DNA from: Rufibacter immobilis
GTDB lineage: Bacteria; Bacteroidota; Bacteroidia; Cytophagales; Hymenobacteraceae
NCBI RefSeq assembly: GCF_003721565.1
Contig: NZ_RJJE01000004.1
Span: 1 to 64,000 of the forward strand
Reading direction: 5' to 3'
DNA length: 64,000 bases
Positions 58,831 through 64,000 of the stretch are shown here, in pieces (position 1 is the first letter of the stretch; each line of letters begins with the position of its first letter). The translations under genes were made by a program, and so were the position numbers. The notes below the pieces were generated by a model. That model was not told where the DNA came from, did no database searches, and saw nothing but the letters and a program-made list of their open reading frames with translations.

Positions 58831-60195
58831 ATGAAAAGAAGCCTTATCCCAATCTGTTTAATTTCCAGTTTCCTTTTTCACTTTTGTAGTAATCCTGAAA
58901 ACACGGCCAATACTGCCGCTGAAAACAAGGAAGATGTTTCTGTCTCCCAGGCGGGTGATTCGGTAGACTTAGAAACCATGGCCCAAGGGCTGACCTCGCC
59001 AGTTTACCTGACCGCCCCTCCAAACGACATGGAAAGGTTATTTGTAGTAGACCAAACCGGGCAGATTAGGTTAATAAAAGGGGGGCAGCTTCTGCCCCGG
59101 CCATTCCTGGATGTGAAGGATAAAATAGTCACATTGAAAGAAGAGCATGAGGAACGAGGCTTGCTTGGAATGGCTTTCCATCCGGATTTCCAGAGCAACG
59201 GCCGGTTCTTTGTGTACTACAGTGCCCCGTTAAGGAAAGGCGCCCCGGCAGGCTGGGACCATACCAGCCACATTGCTGAGTTTAGAGCTACTCCCGATGC
59301 TGAAGCAGCAGACATCCAATCGGAGAAGACTATTCTTCTAATAGACGAGCCGCAAGCCAACCATAACGGAGGCATGTTGGCTTTTGGGCCGGATGGGTAT
59401 TTATATATTTCATTGGGCGATGGGGGTGGGGCTAATGACAATGAAAAAGGCCATGTGCCGGACTGGTACCCAAAGAACGGTGGCGGGAATGGGCAGGACA
59501 CCAGGAATAACTTATTGGGCAGTATCTTGAGAATTGATGTTAACAGCGGTATTCCTTATGGCATACCCGCCGATAATCCTTTTGCCGATGGCAGGAAAGG
59601 CAGGAAGGAAATCTATGCTTACGGCCTGCGAAATCCCTTTCGGTTTGCTTTTGACAAGGAAACAAGTATGCTTATTGCCGCCGATGCCGGTCAGGAGTTA
59701 TACGAAGAGATTGACGTAATCAAAAAAGGGGGCAATTACGGATGGAATGTAAAGGAAGGGCGCCATTGCTTTAACGCTTCCCAAAATACCCAACTGTTCC
59801 CCGACTGCCCCACCCAAGACTCGTTAGGCAACCCCTTGATAGACCCCGTGCTGGAATTTAAAAATAACAAAAAAGGTGGTGTCGGCTTAGGAATCGTGTC
59901 GGTGGGCGGCGAGGTTTACCGGGGAAGCGGTTATCAATCCCTGGTCGGCAGCTATCTGTTTGGGGTCTGGACCCAGCACCACGAAAAGCCCAATGGTGCC
60001 ATTTTCGCCGCCGAGGCCAACGCCGACAAGAGTGATTGGCCCTATAAAAAAATATTTTTAAAAAACAGGCATCGGGGAGAATTAGGAGAATTTTTGCTGG
60101 GGTTTGGCCGGGATAACGCTGGGGCTGTATATGTGCTGACGAATCAAAAGCATGGCCCGGTGGGTACTACAGGTAGAGTAGACCGGATAAAGTAA
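58831..60195 (+). CDS. PQQ-dependent sugar dehydrogenase-like lipoprotein
   Basis: A 454-residue lipoprotein (lipobox Cys about 19, 'LFHFCSNPE'). The body is a glucose/sorbosone dehydrogenase propeller: 'LTSPVYLTAPPNDMERLFVV', 'ERGLLGMAFHPDF', 'NHNGGMLAFGPDGYLYISLG', 'GSILRIDVNSG', 'YGLRNPFRFAFDKETSML', 'NYGWNVKEG', all conserved for PQQ- and Ca2+-binding members. The substrate cannot be told from sequence. Its place among copper genes is unexplained; some PQQ or related periplasmic enzymes carry redox partners. Confidence 0.82.
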   Translation: MKRSLIPICLISSFLFHFCSNPENTANTAAENKEDVSVSQAGDSVDLETMAQGLTSPVYLTAPPNDMERLFVVDQTGQIRLIKGGQLLPRPFLDVKDKIVTLKEEHEERGLLGMAFHPDFQSNGRFFVYYSAPLRKGAPAGWDHTSHIAEFRATPDAEAADIQSEKTILLIDEPQANHNGGMLAFGPDGYLYISLGDGGGANDNEKGHVPDWYPKNGGGNGQDTRNNLLGSILRIDVNSGIPYGIPADNPFADGRKGRKEIYAYGLRNPFRFAFDKETSMLIAADAGQELYEEIDVIKKGGNYGWNVKEGRHCFNASQNTQLFPDCPTQDSLGNPLIDPVLEFKNNKKGGVGLGIVSVGGEVYRGSGYQSLVGSYLFGVWTQHHEKPNGAIFAAEANADKSDWPYKKIFLKNRHRGELGEFLLGFGRDNAGAVYVLTNQKHGPVGTTGRVDRIK

Positions 60196-60247
60196 CTACT
60201 ATGCCCACTGATTGGGTCTATATAACTACCACAAGGATAAGCAATCA

Positions 60248-61276
60248 ATGGACGTCTTTTACTTACCCGCCGGAATATTAATTTTCACCATCACTATAGT
60301 AGACATCATCAAAACCACTTTGTCTACAAAAGGTGGAGGGGTGATTACCAAGAGAACCTCCAAAGCTGTTTGGAAGCTGTTTTTTTCATTGTCTGGCAAA
60401 GAAGGGAAATCTTCCTTTTTAGAATACGCAGGTACGGCAGTTTTAGTGGTGGTACTTCTGGTCTGGATAATCGGGCTATGGTCAAGCTTATTCCTTTTGC
60501 TGTTATCGGATGGGGACTCCATCATAAGCAGTACCACCCGGGAAAGCGCCACGGCTTTGGAAAAGCTTTACTATGCCGGTTTTACCCTTTCAACGTTGGG
60601 CGTTGGCGATTTTGTAGCTTCCTCCAGCAGTTGGCGGATACTCACTAGTTCGATGGCATTCGCGGGCTTAGTTTTTATTACAACCTCCATAACTTATTTT
60701 TTGCCGGTTTTATCGGCGGTAAACCTTCAAAGCAAGCTAAGCTTGTATATCAGCAGCATGGGAGGGACACCCCAGGAAATGGTGGCAAAGGGCTGGAATG
60801 GGGAAAACTTTTCTTCCTTCTTTGATTGCGTCCCGAACATGTGCCAGATGCTTATAAAGCACACCCTTAACCATCACTCCTATCCCGTTATCCACTACTT
60901 CCACAACAAAGAACCGAAGCAGGCCATCATTGTACAGGTTGTGGTATTGGAAGAGGTTTACTATCTCCTTAGGCAGGTGGTTTCTACGGAAGTAATCTTA
61001 GACGAAGTAAAAATGACCATGCTGCGCACCGCCCTGGATACTTATTTTAGTTTGGTGAAAGAAAATTTCATAAAAGAAGAAAGCAGCCACAAAAGTCCTC
61101 CTGCACCAGAGCTAGCCCCACTGCTTCATTCAGGGATTCCAGTTAAACAGGAAGCTAGTATAAACCAAGGCAACAGCCAGCAGCAACCGGATAGCCGGAA
61201 TATTCTCACTGCCCTTTTGGGGAGCGATGGTTGGACTTGGCAGGAAGTGTATCCGACAAAAGATATTATTGGGTAA
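60248..61276 (+). CDS. Two-TM-pore ion channel (potassium channel-like)
   Basis: A 342-residue membrane protein with helices near 5-22, 62-88 and 118-145, a pore loop with the filter 'FTLSTLGVGDFVAS' (TLGVGD matches the K+ signature TxGYGD with V for Y) and a C-terminal cytoplasmic domain of about 190 residues. A cation (K+) channel is likely. The ATG at 60248 (MDVFYLPAG) is used; an upstream in-frame ATG at 60212 adds 12 residues. It follows the dehydrogenase by 52 bp. Confidence 0.75.
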   Translation: MDVFYLPAGILIFTITIVDIIKTTLSTKGGGVITKRTSKAVWKLFFSLSGKEGKSSFLEYAGTAVLVVVLLVWIIGLWSSLFLLLLSDGDSIISSTTRESATALEKLYYAGFTLSTLGVGDFVASSSSWRILTSSMAFAGLVFITTSITYFLPVLSAVNLQSKLSLYISSMGGTPQEMVAKGWNGENFSSFFDCVPNMCQMLIKHTLNHHSYPVIHYFHNKEPKQAIIVQVVVLEEVYYLLRQVVSTEVILDEVKMTMLRTALDTYFSLVKENFIKEESSHKSPPAPELAPLLHSGIPVKQEASINQGNSQQQPDSRNILTALLGSDGWTWQEVYPTKDIIG

Positions 61277-61449
61277 CAATCTTTTAAATCCCATAGTGGG
61301 CAACGTTTAGCAACCTAATTACCCGCAGTTCTTATACTTCAAAATAATACCGCGTTGTGAAGGCTGAAAAAGCAAAAAGCCCTTCAATGGGAAACTCTCC
61401 TGGTAGTCCTAAGTAAGAATTATATCATTAATGTAAAGTCTGAAATAGT

Positions 61450-61689
61450 ATGGAAATCATAAAATTCAAAACCAACATGGGAAATCAAAGCGATGTAACG
61501 AACGTTGCCCCCTATCTGGAAAAAATCGAAAGTATATCCAATTGGCAAGTAGATACAGAGACGGAAGAAAATGTGCTGAGTGTTTCCGGCAAAGATTTAA
61601 ATCCCCAGGCCATAGAGAATGCCCTTCAGGAAGCAGGCTTCCAGGCAGAGATACTAAGGGTAGTGGGACTGAGCGGGGATGAATTGTAA
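61450..61689 (+). CDS. HMA-fold protein lacking the CxxC metal motif
   Basis: A 79-residue protein with the beta-alpha-beta pattern of copper chaperones ('MEIIKFKTNMGNQSDVTNVA', 'WQVDTETEENVLSVSGKDLN', 'AIENALQEAGFQAEIL') but the metal loop reads MGNQSDV instead of MxCxxC, so it probably does not bind copper by thiols. Such variants occur near metal-resistance genes and may bind other ligands or partner proteins. It lies 173 bp after the channel gene and before a strong hairpin. Confidence 0.65.
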   Translation: MEIIKFKTNMGNQSDVTNVAPYLEKIESISNWQVDTETEENVLSVSGKDLNPQAIENALQEAGFQAEILRVVGLSGDEL

Positions 61690-61712
61690 ACCTAAATCGC
61701 AAACCCCGTAAA

Positions 61713-61753
61713 TTTATGAAGGAGAACCTCACTTGAAGGTTCTCCTTCATAAA
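61713..61753. terminator. Bidirectional terminator, perfect 17-bp stem
   Basis: TTTATGAAGGAGAACCT (61713-61729) and its exact complement (61737-61753) around a 7-nt loop. It lies between the convergent HMA-like gene (+) and the DUF305 gene (-). Confidence 0.8.
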
Positions 61754-61783
61754 CAAAGTATAGAGTGAACTAAATAATTCTTG

Positions 61784-62452
61784 CTATTGCGGGTGCTTCT
61801 GCAGCCACGCATCCAATTCCTGCTTTTCCTTTTGCTGCTCATCCATGATTTTTTGAGCCATTGCTTTTATTTCCGGGGCCTTCGCCTGTGACAGATAAAC
61901 TTTTACCATGTCAATTCCACTTTGATGGTGCATGCTCATCAGGCTCGCAAAATGATGGTCGGTAGTACCAGCCATGTTATGGTTCATGTTGGCCATCATG
62001 CTTTTCATAGGCTGCATCATCTTCCTAGTGGCAGCAGTATCACCCGTAGCGGATTTGTTGTTCTGAACAAAATCTCTAAGTTTTTCCTGCTCCTCTTTTT
62101 GCTTCGGAGGGCTCTTTTTAGCCATATTGACGAGCATTGTGTCACTCCCCTTGCTTTCCTCTTCCTGGGCCATCTTAATCGCTCCTTCGTGGTGAGTGGC
62201 CATTAGATTGGCAAAGTCCACATCCGGATTGCCGGTGAGTTTCACCTCCTGCATCGCCGTCATGTTCTCGTGCATCAGGTCCATCATCTCATTTGACTCC
62301 CCAGCTTCCATGTTGTGGCCTGAATGGTCTTCTGTTCTCTCCATATCGGAGGCCACGTCCGAGTTACCGGAGTTCTGGCTACAGGCGGTAAAGAACAAGG
62401 AGGCCCCGCAAAGCAATGCCACCCACTTAGAATTAAACTTGTTGTTTTTCAT
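61784..62452 (-). CDS. DUF305 lipoprotein, Met/His-rich
   Basis: A 222-residue lipoprotein (lipobox Cys about 24, 'LFFTACSQN'). Two DUF305 halves are visible: 'DVDFANLMATHHEGAIKMAQ' and 'DHHFASLMSMHHQSGIDMVK', each with the MxxHHxxxIxM pattern, with a Met/His-rich segment in between ('MMQPMKSMMANMNHNMAG'). DUF305 proteins are ferritin-like helical bundles linked to copper resistance; periplasmic metal binding is likely. It converges on the HMA-like gene. Confidence 0.85.
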   Translation of the reverse strand: MKNNKFNSKWVALLCGASLFFTACSQNSGNSDVASDMERTEDHSGHNMEAGESNEMMDLMHENMTAMQEVKLTGNPDVDFANLMATHHEGAIKMAQEEESKGSDTMLVNMAKKSPPKQKEEQEKLRDFVQNNKSATGDTAATRKMMQPMKSMMANMNHNMAGTTDHHFASLMSMHHQSGIDMVKVYLSQAKAPEIKAMAQKIMDEQQKEKQELDAWLQKHPQ

Positions 62453-62678
62453 AGCTTTTGTTTAGAGATTAAAATGCAAATCTTATGGAAAAAAGAAGAC
62501 ATACTGCCCGTAGAAACAGGGGTGATTGTCGTGTATCAGCTCACCTATCGTAGTAGCAGTTTCAACTTCATGAAGAATTTATTCTAGCACAGATATTCAC
62601 TTTCTCATCCATGGTTCAAGACAATCCTAATGGAGCCTTGTCTCAGAAAACAGCATCAGAATTATGTTTTGGAATAAA
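62453..62678. other. Gap between the two DUF305 genes
   Basis: About 225 bp without a gene. It contains short open frames only and no clear hairpin; a promoter for the downstream - strand DUF305 lipoprotein is expected. Confidence 0.25.
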
Positions 62679-63134
62679 TTATTCTTCATCCAATCTTTTC
62701 AGGATAGCTTTCATTTCGGCAATTTCCTTCACTTGGGACTTGATGATTTCGTCAGCTAGTTTTTTCAATTCAGGGTCTTTGATATTGGCTTTCTGGCTAA
62801 CCATGATGGCGGAAGAGTGATGAGGAATCATTGCCTTTATGTATTGCTCATCAGCGACTAAGACTTGGTTTCTTAAAAAAAGCAGGGCCCCAATAAACAC
62901 AATAGCGCTTGAAGTATAAATTACTATGTTTAACTTTTTATCTTCATACATGTTCCGCATCATTAATAACATTACCACGGCCATAGGCGCTACCATCAAT
63001 AAGGTAGTATAGACCCTTGTAACACTTAGATAAATATGTTCAGCTTGGTCCACATTTAAGAACATTACCGCGTACATGATTACAAACGATGCTGTTAGCA
63101 TGTAAAGGAACTGCTTGTAATGGTTATTTTCCAT
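62679..63134 (-). CDS. DUF305-domain membrane protein
   Basis: A 151-residue protein with three membrane helices (about 7-25, 38-57 and 70-88), then a DUF305-like single half with 'YIKAMIPHHSSAIMVSQKAN' (MxxHHxxxIMM-type). Membrane-anchored DUF305 proteins occur in copper and mobile-element islands in Bacteroidota. It is the first gene of the - strand DUF305 pair, 226 bp before the lipoprotein gene. Confidence 0.8.
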   Translation of the reverse strand: MENNHYKQFLYMLTASFVIMYAVMFLNVDQAEHIYLSVTRVYTTLLMVAPMAVVMLLMMRNMYEDKKLNIVIYTSSAIVFIGALLFLRNQVLVADEQYIKAMIPHHSSAIMVSQKANIKDPELKKLADEIIKSQVKEIAEMKAILKRLDEE

Positions 63135-63740
63135 TTGGAGTATTTGTTTCTAGCTTAAATCAAAACAGGTATTTCCCGAATTCATGATTGTATTTTTGGT
63201 GTAAAGCTTATTATAGCCTTGTATATTAGAATACACCTATACTCTATAGGCAAGCGTTTTATACGAAGCTTTCGGATACTAGTTATTTAGAGCAGATAGA
63301 CTAAAAAGGCATTAAAATATAGGGATTTTGGATTTCTAGCCTAGAAAAGCCCTTAGATGGTGAGATACGAGATAACTAGCATATTAATATGCAGTATTAT
63401 ATCAGTCTTTTCTTAAATTATACAAATACTATCTTCCAACATTTAACCCTAGAAACTCCATTGGTAATACTTGGTGTCACTTTACTTTATCAGAGACGCT
63501 CCTCCTAATCAATTTAATAGGCTTAAGTATCATAAGGCTCCTATGCCCCTGTTGATGATGGTGATAAAATATTAAAAGATGAACATCTTTTATCGATGGT
63601 GCCTTGACTGTAAAGGTTCTCGGAAAGAACAGTAATACCCAAATTATATAAATCTAATCAAGGATAATTAAAAACATATATTCCCTTAAAGTGTAAAACT
63701 ATAGAGTTCACATAATTAAACAACATAACTAACTACTACC
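63135..63740. other. 600-bp gene-free gap before the Csp-like gene
   Basis: No gene seen. The only clear structure is an inverted repeat TAAAAGATG-AA-CATCTTTTA (63573-63592, 9-bp arms) about 150 bp before the next ATG, which has no T run and could be an operator. No insertion-sequence ends were seen. Confidence 0.4.
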
Positions 63741-64000
63741 ATGCACAATTCTCAATATCAATCCGTTATACAAGCCCTTAATGCTTGTGCCGCTGCCTGT
63801 GACCATTGTTACGATGCCTGTTTACAGGAACAGGATGTTAAAATGATGGCCCGTTGTATTCGCCTGGACCGAGATTGTTCCGACATCTGTAAGCTTACTG
63901 CCAGCGCATTGGCCCGCAATTCAGAAGTAGCTAAAACACTGTTGCAAGCCTGTGCCGACATCTGCCGGGAATGTGGAATCGAATGCGCAAACCATAAACA
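63741..64000 (+). CDS. Csp-like four-helix copper-storage protein, 5' part (cut by window end)
   Basis: The frame is open from ATG 63741 to the window edge (86 codons). The product 'MHNSQYQSVIQALNACAAAC' continues with 'CDHCYDACLQEQDVKMMARC', 'DCSDICKLTASALARNSEVA' and 'CADICRECGIECANHK', the repeated CxxxC/CxxC pattern of DUF326/Csp proteins that store Cu(I) inside a four-helix bundle with many Cys pointing inward. About 13 Cys lie in the visible part. It extends the copper island beyond the window. Confidence 0.85.
   Translation, partial: MHNSQYQSVIQALNACAAACDHCYDACLQEQDVKMMARCIRLDRDCSDICKLTASALARNSEVAKTLLQACADICRECGIECANHK

Noticed and set aside
1-64000. tRNA or rRNA genes and intact insertion sequences
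   Set aside because: I looked for tRNA-like cloverleaf ends and rRNA-like stretches and for transposase motifs and found none.

Overview
The window looks like most of a conjugative plasmid (or plasmid-derived element) of a Bacteroidota bacterium. A Cytophagales/Hymenobacteraceae-type host is the best guess, inferred from protein flavour only. Evidence for the phylum: promoters of the TAnnTTTG (-7) type, a Bacteroidota Tra/VirB set (TraE, F, G, J, K, N, M, O-like), a DUF5712-type relaxase with a BfmA/BtgA-like accessory protein, CzcA-TolC fusion proteins, and HYC_CC_PP-type and DUF6660-type small Cys-rich proteins. A Rep_3 initiator with about ten 21-bp iterons, a ParA operon, a relaxase, a coupling protein and a T4SS argue for a self-transmissible replicon.

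Layout. 0-2.2 kb: an AbiE-type type IV toxin-antitoxin pair, arranged tail to tail, with three tandem promoter/palindrome modules upstream of the antitoxin. 2.2-12.5 kb: a Zn/Cd/Co-type metal-resistance block: a CDF transporter on the + strand, then a - strand operon of DUF6660-like protein, CzcA-TolC fusion, CzcB, Fur-family regulator, DUF3703 and P1B-ATPase. 12.7-17.1 kb: a compact + strand operon of five genes: an unknown protein, XRE-ImmA/IrrE, a 56-residue Pro/Gly-rich peptide ending in Gly, an E2-E1 fusion resembling CBASS Cap2, and a JAMM protease resembling Cap3. It lies between a promoter/operator and a perfect 25-bp hairpin and has no CD-NTase or effector. This is the best candidate for an undescribed ubiquitin-like conjugation/defence system. 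17.2-21.2 kb: a glycosylase remnant, a CoiA-like nuclease/coiled-coil gene with a 1-kb ORF overlapping it in another frame, and small unknown genes.

21.2-27 kb: the - strand mobilisation operon (BfmA-like, relaxase, VirD4/TraG-like coupling protein, VbhA-like antitoxin, Fic protein). 27-31.9 kb: AT-rich palindrome/repeat region, parA-partner, iteron origin, rep, and a DUF932-like protein. 31.9-32.5 kb: non-coding DNA dense in large hairpins. 32.6-35.1 kb: TOPRIM primase and a small gene. 35.4-45.4 kb: the T4SS operon, closed by a strong terminator. 45.5-46.8 kb: four small unknown genes.

47.1-64 kb: a Cu/Ag-type resistance island: HYC_CC_PP protein, HMBD lipoprotein, CusA split by a frameshift into two overlapping ORFs, TolC, two CusB adaptors with HMBD repeats, a beta-propeller lipoprotein, DUF2231, DUF2911, an HMA-AraC regulator, a sugar dehydrogenase-like lipoprotein, an ion channel, an HMA-like protein without CxxC, two DUF305 proteins and the start of a Csp-like four-helix copper-storage protein cut by the window end. 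No rRNA, tRNA, CRISPR array or intact insertion sequence was seen. All functional names rest on reading motifs by eye; no database search was possible.
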